A DNA stretch of 64,000 nt, from assembly GCA_963801505.1 (NCBI GenBank), contig CAWDEY010000011.1:255363-319362 (forward strand). The letters run 5' to 3'. Positions 8,459 through 16,466 of this stretch are shown here, piece by piece. A program made the translations under genes and the position numbers. The DNA comes from JAOUFP01 sp963801505. GTDB taxonomy: Bacteria > Nitrospirota > Thermodesulfovibrionia > Thermodesulfovibrionales > UBA6898. Position 1 is the stretch's first letter, and each line of letters starts with the position of its first letter. The notes beneath the pieces are model-generated. The model did no database searches. It was not told where the DNA came from and was given only the letters and a program-made list of their open reading frames with translations.

Positions 8459-8487
8459 TTATAACAATTAGCAGATAAATTTGTCAA
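8459..8487 (-). promoter_or_regulatory. Sigma-70-type promoter of the DsrEFH-like/tusA cluster
   Basis: On the - strand TTGACA (8487-8482) and TTATAA (8464-8459) are separated by 17 bases, about 40 bases upstream of the DsrH-like start. The match is close to the vegetative consensus. Confidence 0.55.
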
Positions 8488-8680
8488 TATAAATTATGTA
8501 ATAACTGCATATGTTCTGAAACTGGAAGTAACTGCTTAGGGTTTTAGGCCAAAGGTTGGAGGTTTACCCGCCTCTAACGGCGCATATGGAGCGCACGGTC
8601 AAAGTATACCAATCCTGAAAAGTAAGAGGCTATATTACTGCGCTCAGCAGTATATACTGATTTTCTGGGCCAAGGGAAAT
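8488..8680. other. Intergenic stretch without recognised gene
   Basis: Part of the 318-base gap between the DsrH-like gene and the ferredoxin gene. Apart from the promoter and terminator listed separately I see only a weak TACTGC/GCAGTA hairpin near 8636-8655 and no plausible reading frame or tRNA. Confidence 0.5.
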
Positions 8681-8711
8681 AAAAAAAAGGGCAGGGGAAA
8701 GCCTGCCCTTT
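8681..8711 (-). terminator. Intrinsic terminator after the ferredoxin gene (end of the dsrMKJOP transcript)
   Basis: GGGCAGG (8689-8695) pairs with CCTGCCC (8702-8708), flanked by AAA/TTT; on the - strand eight T follow the stem. Confidence 0.85.
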
Positions 8712-8733
8712 AATGAATTTTTTCCGTCGGTGA

Positions 8734-8919
8734 TTACATCTCAGTCAGCGTTACTGCTCCCGTGGAGCAAACGCTTGTGCATGTCTGGCATCCCTCGCAG
8801 AGATCTGCCTGGAATGGATCTGCCTTTCCGTCTTTCATCTGAAATACGGTAACAGGGCAGTTGTTAACACACTCCTCACATCCTTCACATTTTGCCGCAT
8901 CGACTGCTAATAAATACAT
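8734..8919 (-). CDS. 2x[4Fe-4S] ferredoxin linked to dsrMKJOP
   Basis: A 61-residue dicluster ferredoxin. Cluster motifs CEGCEECVNNCPV (residues 12-24) and CEGCQTCTSVCSTGA (residues 41-55) are intact. It lies 77 bases downstream of dsrP on the same strand and ahead of a strong terminator, so it is probably the last gene of the dsrMKJOP transcript. A cytoplasmic electron carrier for the Dsr system is the natural inference; no partner is identified by the sequence itself. Confidence 0.9.
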   Translation of the reverse strand: MYLLAVDAAKCEGCEECVNNCPVTVFQMKDGKADPFQADLCEGCQTCTSVCSTGAVTLTEM

Positions 8920-8996
8920 TTGACTAACCTCCTTGATTTCATATGCCTAATAGGCTTACTTAATTATATATAATTTTTAAAAATAAAATCTATCCC

Positions 8997-10160
8997 CTAG
9001 GCTGCCTCTTCCCTCACAGAAACTGCAACCTTGTAAAGCACGGTCAAAACAAGTATCCCTATGGCCCATACACCCAGTGTAATTATCGATTCGGGCAGGG
9101 TAGGCCAGTATTCAGTTACGCCCTCAAACATATTCGGCACAAAGCCGCCTATGACCAATCCGAATCCCTTGTCAATCCAGAGCGAGATGAACAGCATCGA
9201 GCAGGCGAAGGCCAGTATCTTCTCGTTCTTCCTAAGCTGTGGAAAGAGCAGTATCGAAAGAGATGCAAGGGCAAATATGCTCGAAGTCCACATAAGAGGG
9301 ACAAGTTTGTCATGCCCGGCGATTCCGGTATAGAGGTACTTAAACGGAAGCATATGGCCCGGAATATTACTATAGAAGGCGGTGAAAAATTCCATTCCGA
9401 GCAGGAAGACGTTTGCGGCCATCGCATAGGTGACGATCTTGGCCAATGCCTGAATCGGTTCCTTACCAGGATCAAATTTAGTAAGCTTTCTAACCAGCAG
9501 CGAAAGCAGAATCAGGAGCGACGGACCACCGGCAAATGCCGAAGCCAGAAAGCGGGGAGCCATGACAGCGGTGAGCCAGAAGTGTCTCCCCGGGACTCCG
9601 GCATACAGGAAAGCGGTCACGGTATGGATGCTGACAGCCCATGGTACCGAAAGATAAATCAAGGGTTTCACCCACTGAGGAGGCTTTACTCCCTTACGTT
9701 CAGCACCAAGCGTTGTCCAGCCTATTACAAGGTTCAGCGCAAGATAACCTATCAGAACAACGCTGTCCCAGAACATGACTGAATTAGGCGTAGGATGCAA
9801 AATAACGTTTGTAATCCTCATAGGCTGACCCATGTCCACAAAGATGAAAAGAACGCACATTATTACTGCGGAGATCGCGAGAAATTCGCCCAGGATGACG
9901 AGCTTGCCGAATTTCTTGAAGTCATGGAGGTAATAGGGGATGACAAGCATGACAGCCGAGGCAGCAACACCAACTAAAAAGGTGAACTGGCCTATATAAA
10001 GCCCCCAGGAGACATCCCTGCTCATGCCTGTTATTCCAAGACCTTCAGTGAATTGTCTGAGATACGTGAGTACAGCTACTCCAATTATAGCGAGCAAAAT
10101 AAATATCCACGTCCAGTATCTTCGACCTCCGATTAGTGCCTTATCCAGCATTTTCGCCAC
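8997..10160 (-). CDS. dsrP: Sulfite reduction-associated complex DsrMKJOP protein DsrP
   Basis: Integral membrane NrfD-family subunit (387 residues, about ten membrane segments) that exchanges electrons with the quinone pool. MLDKALIGGRRYWTWIFILLAIIG begins the protein, and the conserved loop GLYIGQFTFLVGVAASAV follows near residues 51-70. The start overlaps the dsrO end by 20 bases. With DsrO it forms the periplasm-facing quinone module of the complex; DsrM is the second quinone site. Confidence 0.95.
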   Translation of the reverse strand: MAKMLDKALIGGRRYWTWIFILLAIIGVAVLTYLRQFTEGLGITGMSRDVSWGLYIGQFTFLVGVAASAVMLVIPYYLHDFKKFGKLVILGEFLAISAVIMCVLFIFVDMGQPMRITNVILHPTPNSVMFWDSVVLIGYLALNLVIGWTTLGAERKGVKPPQWVKPLIYLSVPWAVSIHTVTAFLYAGVPGRHFWLTAVMAPRFLASAFAGGPSLLILLSLLVRKLTKFDPGKEPIQALAKIVTYAMAANVFLLGMEFFTAFYSNIPGHMLPFKYLYTGIAGHDKLVPLMWTSSIFALASLSILLFPQLRKNEKILAFACSMLFISLWIDKGFGLVIGGFVPNMFEGVTEYWPTLPESIITLGVWAIGILVLTVLYKVAVSVREEAA

Positions 10161-10989
10161 CTCCTATCACATAATAAATACTGGGCTCTGTTCCGAGTTC
10201 CGGTTTTCGCCTGATGGTGTATTTTGAGGCTATGATCTTTCTGACCTCAGAATTCGGATCTGCGAGATCACCAAAAACAATCGCACCATTTGATACCTCG
10301 ACACACGCGGGTATTTTGCCCACTGCCAGTCGCTCGGTACACAACGTACATTTCTCTACTACACCGATCGTCCTCGTAGGATATTCCTTGTTCTCTGTCT
10401 CGGGGTTAATGAATGGCCGTCCGTTGGCATCCTTGCCTCTCGGATCTCTCCAGTTGAAGCTTCTGGCGCCGAACGGGCAGGCTGCCATACAGAACCTGCA
10501 GCCGATACAACGGTGCATGTCCTGCATTACGATGCCATCGTTTCTTTTAAAGGTCGCCTTTGTCGGACATACCCTGACGCATGCAGGGCTGGCGCAGTGG
10601 TTACAGAAGAGGAAAAAATTCTTTTCTTTTAACTCGACGTTCTGGTATTCCGATTCAGTAGCAGTCGGGAAGGTACGTTCAAAATTGTCTTTCCAGATCC
10701 ATTTAACCTCCTGCCTTATCCTGATATCATCGGGAAGACCGCTCATGTCCGGCACATTATGGATACTGTGGCACGCGTTTATGCACTTCTGATAACCCTC
10801 ATCGGATTCCAGCTTGCTCATATCAACAACAAAACCCCATCTCTTTGCTGTCAGAGACCTGGGATCAGGCGAAGTCTGCGCTGCCTCGAGACCGTTGTTC
10901 CGCAGTCCGTTGAAGACAGCGGTCCCGCCGATTCCCGCTACTGTTGAAACTCCCACCAGTTTTAGAAATTGTCTTCTGTTTATACTCAT
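10141..10989 (-). CDS. dsrO: DsrMKJOP periplasmic Fe-S protein DsrO
   Basis: Tat-exported ferredoxin-like subunit with four expected [4Fe-4S] sites. The start at 10989 is chosen since its ATG overlaps the dsrJ stop (ATGA) and gives the Tat leader MSINRRQFLKLVGVSTVAG; the open frame extends further upstream but that part lies in dsrJ. Cysteine groups include CINACHSIHN (near 60-70), CNHCASPACVRVCPT, CIGCRFCMAACPFGAR and CTLCTERL with ACVEVSNGAI. It passes electrons between the triheme DsrJ and membrane subunit DsrP. Confidence 0.95.
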   Translation of the reverse strand: MSINRRQFLKLVGVSTVAGIGGTAVFNGLRNNGLEAAQTSPDPRSLTAKRWGFVVDMSKLESDEGYQKCINACHSIHNVPDMSGLPDDIRIRQEVKWIWKDNFERTFPTATESEYQNVELKEKNFFLFCNHCASPACVRVCPTKATFKRNDGIVMQDMHRCIGCRFCMAACPFGARSFNWRDPRGKDANGRPFINPETENKEYPTRTIGVVEKCTLCTERLAVGKIPACVEVSNGAIVFGDLADPNSEVRKIIASKYTIRRKPELGTEPSIYYVIGGGENAG

Positions 10990-11414
10990 AATACGTTCTC
11001 CTTCGGCATGTTCTCCTGCGGCACGTTCTCCTTTGGTATGATATGACAACTAAAGCAATAAGGCGTAACTCCCATATAGTTGTGGCATTCGTCACAGAAC
11101 TTCTTCTTGTTCGAATGGCAGTTCAGGCAGGTATTTTGAAGGCTCATATTAATACTCTGTCCAGCCGTATTGACATAGATCCTGTCGCCGTTACGCACCA
11201 CGGAATCCCTCCAGGTATTGAGCAGTTGCATGTGTTCTGACCTCATGAAATCCTTGGACTCAACACATTTTTTGACCTGCATCTTATTGATAACAGGGGT
11301 ATCGATACTCGGCTTTGGTTTAGCGCTGGCCTTTCCCATATTTAAGAGGAAAGGAAAGGTTACAAACAATATAAATACAATAAGTCCCGCAATAATTTTA
11401 CCGCTATTGTACAT
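10986..11414 (-). CDS. dsrJ: DsrMKJOP triheme cytochrome c DsrJ
   Basis: Periplasmic, membrane-anchored triheme cytochrome (142 residues). N-terminal hydrophobic segment IIAGLIVFILFVTFPFLL (about 7-24). Three CxxCH sites: CLNCH, CDECH and CFSCH. The upstream cysteine in KKCVESKDFMRSEHM corresponds to the distal heme-ligand cysteine known in DsrJ. The C-terminus ends in a pentapeptide repeat (PKENV, PQENM, PKENV) encoded by a 15-base tandem repeat, not part of the usual fold. Stop codon overlaps the dsrO start. Confidence 0.95.
   Translation of the reverse strand: MYNSGKIIAGLIVFILFVTFPFLLNMGKASAKPKPSIDTPVINKMQVKKCVESKDFMRSEHMQLLNTWRDSVVRNGDRIYVNTAGQSINMSLQNTCLNCHSNKKKFCDECHNYMGVTPYCFSCHIIPKENVPQENMPKENVL
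10993..11037. repeat. 15-base tandem repeat, three units, at the 3' end of dsrJ
   Basis: Three successive 15-base units based on ACGTTCTCCTTCGGC with a few changes each. Being a multiple of three, copy changes would lengthen the DsrJ tail without shifting frame. Confidence 0.75.
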
Positions 11415-11416
11415 TG

Positions 11417-13024
11417 CTAGTTGCCCTCCTTTCCTGGAAGGGGATCCCCGCGCAGATTGGTCTCTCTTTCTTTCTCTCCTGTCATGATAAGAGCGTTTGC
11501 GACCATCTCGTGAACACCTGTTACCCTGACCCCGGGGACCCAGTAATCCATGGAGGCTGAAAGCGTAGCCCTGTCAATTGCACATATATTTGACAGCATG
11601 TTTACTCCGTGCTTTTCATGTACATATTTTACGGCATTGGCCCTCGGCAATCCGCCTCTCATCCTTAGTTCCATATTTTCACTTGCGTTGAGTCCTGTAC
11701 CGCTGCCGCAGCAGAAGGTCTTTTCCCTTATGGTATCTTCAGGCATTTCATGGAAATTATTGCATACATTCTTTATGATATACCTTGGCTCCTCAAGCAG
11801 TCCCATGCCTCTAGCGGTATTGCAGGAATCATGGTAGGTAACGATCAGGTCGTCATTTCTGCTAGGGTCGAGTTTGAGCTTGTTGTTCTTTATCAGGTCA
11901 GCAGTAAATTCAGTAATATGTATCATCTTTGTTGATTTGGCGTTTTCAAACCTGGTACCCGTGATCGGGGAAACAGGGACCTCCATGAAATCAGCGGGGC
12001 CGTTCCAGGTGTCCATGTACTGCTGCAGCACCCTCCACATATGGCCGCACTCTCCACCGATTATGTATTTTACACCAAGACGTTTCGCCTCTGCATATAT
12101 CTTCGAGTTCAGCCTTTTAGCCATCTCGTTTGAGGTAAAGAAACCGAAGTTGCCTCCTTCCGAGGCGTATGTGCTCCAGGTATAATCAAGTCCAAGTTCG
12201 TGGAAGAGCATCATGTAGCCCATGCAGGTGAAGGTGCCGGGATCAGCGAAAAGGTCTCCTGACGGGGTGACAAAGAGTATCTCTGCGCCCTTCCTGTTAA
12301 AAGATGGGTTTATCCTTATGCCTGTGACAGTTTCGATGTCATCGACCATACCCTCGATGCTGTTCATGATCGCATGGGGTTCAAGACCGAGGTGGTTGCC
12401 CTTCATGTAACAGTTGGCCACTGGCCCTGATATCCAGTCCGTGTTTAAGCCCAGCAGGTTGAGAAATTCCCTGCCCATCATCGTGATCTCTGCCTGGTCT
12501 ATACCGTAGGGACAGAAGATTGAGCAGCGACGGCATTCCGTGCACTGGAAGAAGTAGTACCACCATTCCTTCAATACATCAACGGTAAGTTCTCTCGCCC
12601 CCGCAAGCCTGCCCAGCACCTTGCCGGGAGTCGTGAAATATTTCCTGTAAACAGATCTCATCAGTTCTGCCCTGAGCACAGGCATATTCTTGGGGTCCCC
12701 CGAGCCGATATAAAAATGGCACTTGTCAGCGCAGGCACCACATCTGACACAGATATCCATAAAAAGCTTAAAGGAGCGATATTTGGACAGTCTGTCAGAC
12801 ATTGCCTCAAGGATCGTCCCTTCCCAGTCTTTTGGCAGCTTCCAGTTATCTTCTGCGGGTGACCAGTCTCGCGCATTAGGGAAATCCAATATCTTAAGGT
12901 TCTTACCTTTCGCTCCCCAGCAATATGTCCCTGGTTTGAATTCAACTGGAGTATCCATCCACTCCGTTTCTGGAGGAGTATAATCTAGTTTAGACAGTTC
13001 TTCTTTAATAGGACCTTTTGCCAT
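11417..13024 (-). CDS. dsrK: DsrMKJOP cytoplasmic Fe-S subunit DsrK (HdrD-like)
   Basis: Catalytic HdrD-like subunit thought to act on the DsrC trisulfide. 535 residues. Two ferredoxin clusters CVRCGACADKCHF (near 91-103) and CTECRRCSIFCPYG (near 160-173), and cysteine-rich elements HDSCNTARG and FCCGSGTGLN that bind the noncubane-type [4Fe-4S] centre in heterodisulfide reductases. Sits two bases from dsrM and three from dsrJ, in the canonical M-K-J-O-P order. Confidence 0.96.
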   Translation of the reverse strand: MAKGPIKEELSKLDYTPPETEWMDTPVEFKPGTYCWGAKGKNLKILDFPNARDWSPAEDNWKLPKDWEGTILEAMSDRLSKYRSFKLFMDICVRCGACADKCHFYIGSGDPKNMPVLRAELMRSVYRKYFTTPGKVLGRLAGARELTVDVLKEWWYYFFQCTECRRCSIFCPYGIDQAEITMMGREFLNLLGLNTDWISGPVANCYMKGNHLGLEPHAIMNSIEGMVDDIETVTGIRINPSFNRKGAEILFVTPSGDLFADPGTFTCMGYMMLFHELGLDYTWSTYASEGGNFGFFTSNEMAKRLNSKIYAEAKRLGVKYIIGGECGHMWRVLQQYMDTWNGPADFMEVPVSPITGTRFENAKSTKMIHITEFTADLIKNNKLKLDPSRNDDLIVTYHDSCNTARGMGLLEEPRYIIKNVCNNFHEMPEDTIREKTFCCGSGTGLNASENMELRMRGGLPRANAVKYVHEKHGVNMLSNICAIDRATLSASMDYWVPGVRVTGVHEMVANALIMTGEKERETNLRGDPLPGKEGN

Positions 13025-13026
13025 CT

Positions 13027-14019
13027 CTACTCCTTTTCTACTGGTAACCCAGCCTTTTTCATTTTTTCCCTGAAGTCATCCTCATATTCTTCATAGGTAT
13101 GTACATGGACGGGATAGTTCCAGGGATTGATGTGCCTGACTGCCCTGCTGTTATTCACCATATTCCTGGTTGGACTGAGAAATACTCCACCCATATGCAT
13201 CAGTTTGCTGAATGGGAAATACGCAAACAAAACGCAGATCAGAAAGAGATGGATGTAAAAGATAACTCCAACGCCCTCCGGGATTGTCGGGCTGAAGCTG
13301 GCCAGTCCCAACGCCAATTCCTTTACTCCTACGACATGCACCTTAAAGAAATATCTCATAAGAACACCTGAACCGGCGATGCCCAATATGAGAAAGAGCG
13401 GGAAAAAATCAGCGGCAAGAGAGATATACCTCACCTGAGGTATCCAGAATCTTCTGATTACGAGAAAGGTTACCGCTCCCAAGATAACGGCATCTGTAAT
13501 ATAGAAAAGAGGCGCACCGATCTGTAAAAAGCTGTCGAGACTTTCCACTATTTTTATTACAAATGGCACATTCAGGCTAAAGAACCTCAAATGCCTGATA
13601 AGGATAATAAGAAAAGACCAGTGGAAGGCAAGTCCGGCCATCCAGAGCCATTTGTCAGACCCGTATGAAAGCTTCGGGCCTTCCCTGAATTCGGTCTTAA
13701 TGTTCCGAAACAGGGAGCGAAATAAAAGCACTTCAAGCAACATCCTTCCTATGACCCCTAATGTGGTGGAAGGGTTTTCAAGTTTGTTTTGCTTGATCCA
13801 GGGGAATGACTCCATCTGACCGCATGTAGTCGGTATGCAGAATGGCACAGGCGAACGTCCCCATTGTATAACGCGGTAAATGAAACCCGCGATGAAAATC
13901 GCAACCGCAGCGTAGGGGACCAGCACTCCGAAAAGAAAATGGAGGTTCGCCATCTTCACTCCTGCAAAGGCAAGCAGAACCAGTACTATAACTGTGAAGA
14001 AGGGCATTAAGGCTCTCAT
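13027..14019 (-). CDS. dsrM: DsrMKJOP cytochrome b subunit DsrM
   Basis: Membrane diheme cytochrome b (NarI-like), 330 residues, that links the quinone pool to DsrK. At least five membrane segments are visible (approximately residues 5-22, 28-48, 127-147, 175-192, 205-225, 250-275), with histidines in FHWSFLIILIRHL and in IHLFLICVLFAYFPFSKLMHMGG. Follows the RsbRD-like gene by four bases and precedes dsrK by two. Confidence 0.95.
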   Translation of the reverse strand: MRALMPFFTVIVLVLLAFAGVKMANLHFLFGVLVPYAAVAIFIAGFIYRVIQWGRSPVPFCIPTTCGQMESFPWIKQNKLENPSTTLGVIGRMLLEVLLFRSLFRNIKTEFREGPKLSYGSDKWLWMAGLAFHWSFLIILIRHLRFFSLNVPFVIKIVESLDSFLQIGAPLFYITDAVILGAVTFLVIRRFWIPQVRYISLAADFFPLFLILGIAGSGVLMRYFFKVHVVGVKELALGLASFSPTIPEGVGVIFYIHLFLICVLFAYFPFSKLMHMGGVFLSPTRNMVNNSRAVRHINPWNYPVHVHTYEEYEDDFREKMKKAGLPVEKE

Positions 14020-14023
14020 TTAG

Positions 14024-14596
14024 TTACCTCTTTTCGTTTAAGTTAACAAAATTACTGTCTGGGGCGTCCGGTTCTTCTTCCGGCTTCTCACAGATCAGGT
14101 TTGCTTTCTGTAAAAGTCTGAAAGTCATATGTCTCATTTCATTAGCTTTGATGTCATACAGTTTCTCTCTGCAGCGCATAAAAATGTCGAAGGCAAGGAG
14201 GCCCAGAGAGTCAATCTGGATCTCAATCAGCGTCAGTTCATCTGATAGGTTATTTTCGCGGATTTCTTTTGCAAGCTCATCTCGTATAATTTTTTTCAGG
14301 AAGAAAACGAATGAGATGGCCTGAGACGCGGTGAACTCCTGAATAGCCCGTATCCTGATTATATTATCAAGAAATACCGAAACCCTGTCATGGTCGATTC
14401 CCTGGAGAAGATCTTCAAAGATGCCCTCTACGCCCTCTGATACGCTGTGACCTACAGGGTTGGCAAATCTGCTGCTATTCTTTCCACGTAAAAAATTGGC
14501 TGTTTCTGCCGGATATGTATCAAGAATATGGTCAATCCATCTTTTCAGGATGACTGCTCTCTTATCGGAGAGAAAATTTTTCAGATTCGCAGCCAT
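14024..14596 (-). CDS. RsbRD N-terminal-like protein leading the dsrMKJOP operon
   Basis: An all-helical soluble protein of 190 residues. Start at 14596 is preferred because AAGGAG lies nine bases upstream; a longer frame begins at 14641. LKNFLSDKRAVILKRWIDHIL near the N-terminus, then the middle RIRAIQEFTASQAISFVFFLKKIIRDEL, recall the globin-like RsbRD/RsbR N-terminal domain. Such proteins are, as far as I recall, found ahead of dsrM in other sulfate reducers. No STAS domain or enzymatic motif follows, so a regulatory or sensory role is inferred only from family and operon position. Confidence 0.72.
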   Translation of the reverse strand: MAANLKNFLSDKRAVILKRWIDHILDTYPAETANFLRGKNSSRFANPVGHSVSEGVEGIFEDLLQGIDHDRVSVFLDNIIRIRAIQEFTASQAISFVFFLKKIIRDELAKEIRENNLSDELTLIEIQIDSLGLLAFDIFMRCREKLYDIKANEMRHMTFRLLQKANLICEKPEEEPDAPDSNFVNLNEKR

Positions 14597-14745
14597 TACT
14601 GGCCGCTCCTTGAAGCAGGGGGGGGGAAGCAGGGTTGACAAATATAAACAGATAAATAAAAGGGATGCTTAAAAGTATTTTCAAATTGAGTAAGAATCAT
14701 TTATCAGCCTAGCGCACCTTCTCCCTTTCTGTTTTTATCTGTCTC

Positions 14746-14790
14746 AAAAACAGTACCCCAAAGAAGCATGCTCAATGGGGTACTGTTTTT
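14746..14790. terminator. Bidirectional-looking terminator between dsrC and the dsrM operon
   Basis: AAAAACAGTACCCCA (14746-14760) is exactly complementary to TGGGGTACTGTTTTT (14776-14790), with T runs on both sides. It follows dsrC on the - strand by about 26 bases, so dsrC is likely a separate transcript from dsrMKJOP. Confidence 0.88.
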
Positions 14791-14816
14791 TGATTTTTTG
14801 TCGAAAAGCAATGCTC

Positions 14817-15152
14817 TTATACGCAGCCTGTAGGCTTTGGAAGCCCGGCATATTTACATGCCTGTTTGGCAGGACCACCTGGATACAACTCATAAAGGTA
14901 TTTTGTATTGCCTTTTTCCGGTCCCATGGCTTTTCCTATTTCTTTGACGAGGATCTTGATCATAGGAGCAATCTGGTACTGTTTGTAGTATTCTCTCAGG
15001 AAATTGATAACCTCCCAGTGTGACTCTGTGAGTTCTACGCTGTCCTGCTTGGCCAGTTCAATAGCCAAGTCCTTTGTCCAGTCATCGAGATTAAGAAGAT
15101 ATCCGTCATCGTCGACCTCGATCTGTTTGCCCTGAAAATCCATTGTTGCCAT
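14817..15152 (-). CDS. dsrC: Dissimilatory sulfite reductase sulfur carrier DsrC
   Basis: 111-residue soluble protein that accepts sulfite-derived sulfur from DsrAB and is reduced by DsrMK as a trisulfide. The flexible C-terminal arm is complete: GGPAKQACKYAGLPKPTGCV, with Cys99 and the penultimate Cys110 separated by ten residues, the signature of a catalytically competent DsrC (not merely TusE-like). Transcribed alone between a sigma-54-like motif upstream and a strong terminator downstream; its 5' leader holds a small TTGCAGG/CCTGCAA hairpin. Confidence 0.97.
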   Translation of the reverse strand: MATMDFQGKQIEVDDDGYLLNLDDWTKDLAIELAKQDSVELTESHWEVINFLREYYKQYQIAPMIKILVKEIGKAMGPEKGNTKYLYELYPGGPAKQACKYAGLPKPTGCV

Positions 15153-15462
15153 TTTTTCCCCCTTTCATAGTAGGTATTTGATTTTCATCTTTGCAGGGAT
15201 TTATTCCTGCAAGCAAGTAAAATACCAAAAAGTATTTAACTTATTTTTTTAAACTCAGATTTCATCTGGTCTGTTGTCTATCAGATTAGGCTCTAAACAG
15301 TAATACACATGCATGGCTTCGGTCAAATAAAAAAAACTTATCAGACAATCATCTTTATTTATTCTCTGGACACCAAGGATTCTAGCAGAGGTGCAAACCC
15401 TTATAACTTATTTCCCTGCAACAATATTTTAACAGCTCAGTGATATTCAAAGGCTGCATAGT
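15153..15462. other. dsrC upstream region
   Basis: 310 AT-rich bases with no convincing gene. On the - strand it holds a short hairpin in the dsrC leader (about 15191-15212) and a sigma-54-like motif listed separately. Confidence 0.6.
15212..15227 (-). promoter_or_regulatory. Possible sigma-54 promoter of dsrC
   Basis: On the - strand TGGTAT, five bases, TTGCT: the invariant GG and GC are at the required spacing, with one mismatch in the -24 box. It lies about 60 bases upstream of the dsrC start. Single-site match, so tentative. Confidence 0.3.
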
Positions 15463-15814
15463 TTATTTTTTCAGACGGACAAAAATAAAGCCGGGGGACG
15501 GCCTCCCGCGTGTGACCGCTTCCCTGCCGAACTTATGCCTTCTGGTGTTATAGGTCAGTTCCAGTATTTCATAGTCCTCACCAGGTGTCATGTTCCAGGC
15601 CTTGTCAAGGTCTCCATCAAAGGCCAGGTTTAATGCATCGACATAGGCATCCCCCATATTATGGCCTGAGCGGTCATACACATATACCGCACTGCATGTG
15701 CATCTCCCTCCGGTAATGGTGCTCCCAAAGCTGGCTTCTTAACTCCTTTGGTTCTTCTATCGGATTATCGCAAAACGGGCACCGCAATATGCTGTTTTCA
15801 TCATTTCTGCTCAT
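15463..15814 (-). CDS. Small zinc-ribbon-like protein of unknown function (frame broken once)
   Basis: After removing one base near 15712 the gene reads as one protein of about 116 residues: MSRNDENSILRCPFCDNPIEEP, a linker, GGRCTCSAVYVYDRSGHN, then GDAYVDALNLAFDGDLDKAW and an ending in PGFIFVRLKK. The CPFC and CTC pairs suggest a zinc site. I do not recognise the family. The ATG follows directly on the stop codon of the HEAT-repeat gene and both follow dsrN, so the three are probably co-transcribed and may share a role in siroheme amide or Dsr maturation, a guess from position alone. Confidence 0.6.
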
Positions 15815-16465
15815 TCAATTCTCCTCTTCTGATAACCTTTCATGAATCTTTGCTGCCAGCTCTCCGACGCTCAGAGAGACAAAGCCTCCATCCCTGTATA
15901 GCGTAACAATGCTGCTGTCATCTTTCAGGGCTGATACTGCAGGGAGGGTCCCTCTTAATTTATATGCTCCTGAAATAAGCAACGCGTATGCACGCACCAG
16001 GGGATCTTCATCCCGCAGAAACGGACCTGTGAATTCTGCGGAAACACTGATCAAATCAGGACGCACTTCACCTATCCTGAAGATCGCCCGGAGCACGCCG
16101 TGTCTCAGCATCAGCTCATCATGGAACGATGCGATAACCGGCGCAATATCAGCAAATGAATCAGGACTGTTCCTTACAATTTCTCCGAGCATCTCAGGTG
16201 CGCTTGATAGATTGTTCCCTGACTCATCGCGCATCATCCAGAGGAGCCTCTGCGCAAGGTTTCTGATCACTTCAGGACTTGTTTTCGCTATTTCACCGGC
16301 GATAATGCCTGTCACCTCTATCGCCCTCCAGCATAAAACAGCGCTCTTGTCATAGGTGATACTGATAAGAAGCCTGAAGAGGCCCCTGGTATTTTTTTTC
16401 GCTAACTCCATAATTTCGTCATATTTTTTTTCTTCCAGTAAGGGCAGAATTTCTTTTCTTTGCAT
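15815..16465 (-). CDS. HEAT-repeat-like protein of unknown function
   Basis: 216 residues, soluble and almost wholly alpha-helical, with helical pairs of HEAT type (for example CWRAIEVTGIIAGEIAKTSPEVIRNLAQRLLWMMRDES and DEDPLVRAYALLISGAY). Such scaffolds bind other proteins; no catalytic motif is visible. It overlaps the end of dsrN by a few bases and abuts the zinc-ribbon gene, so it belongs to the dsrN transcript. Confidence 0.7.
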   Translation of the reverse strand: MQRKEILPLLEEKKYDEIMELAKKNTRGLFRLLISITYDKSAVLCWRAIEVTGIIAGEIAKTSPEVIRNLAQRLLWMMRDESGNNLSSAPEMLGEIVRNSPDSFADIAPVIASFHDELMLRHGVLRAIFRIGEVRPDLISVSAEFTGPFLRDEDPLVRAYALLISGAYKLRGTLPAVSALKDDSSIVTLYRDGGFVSLSVGELAAKIHERLSEEEN

Positions 16466-16466
16466 A

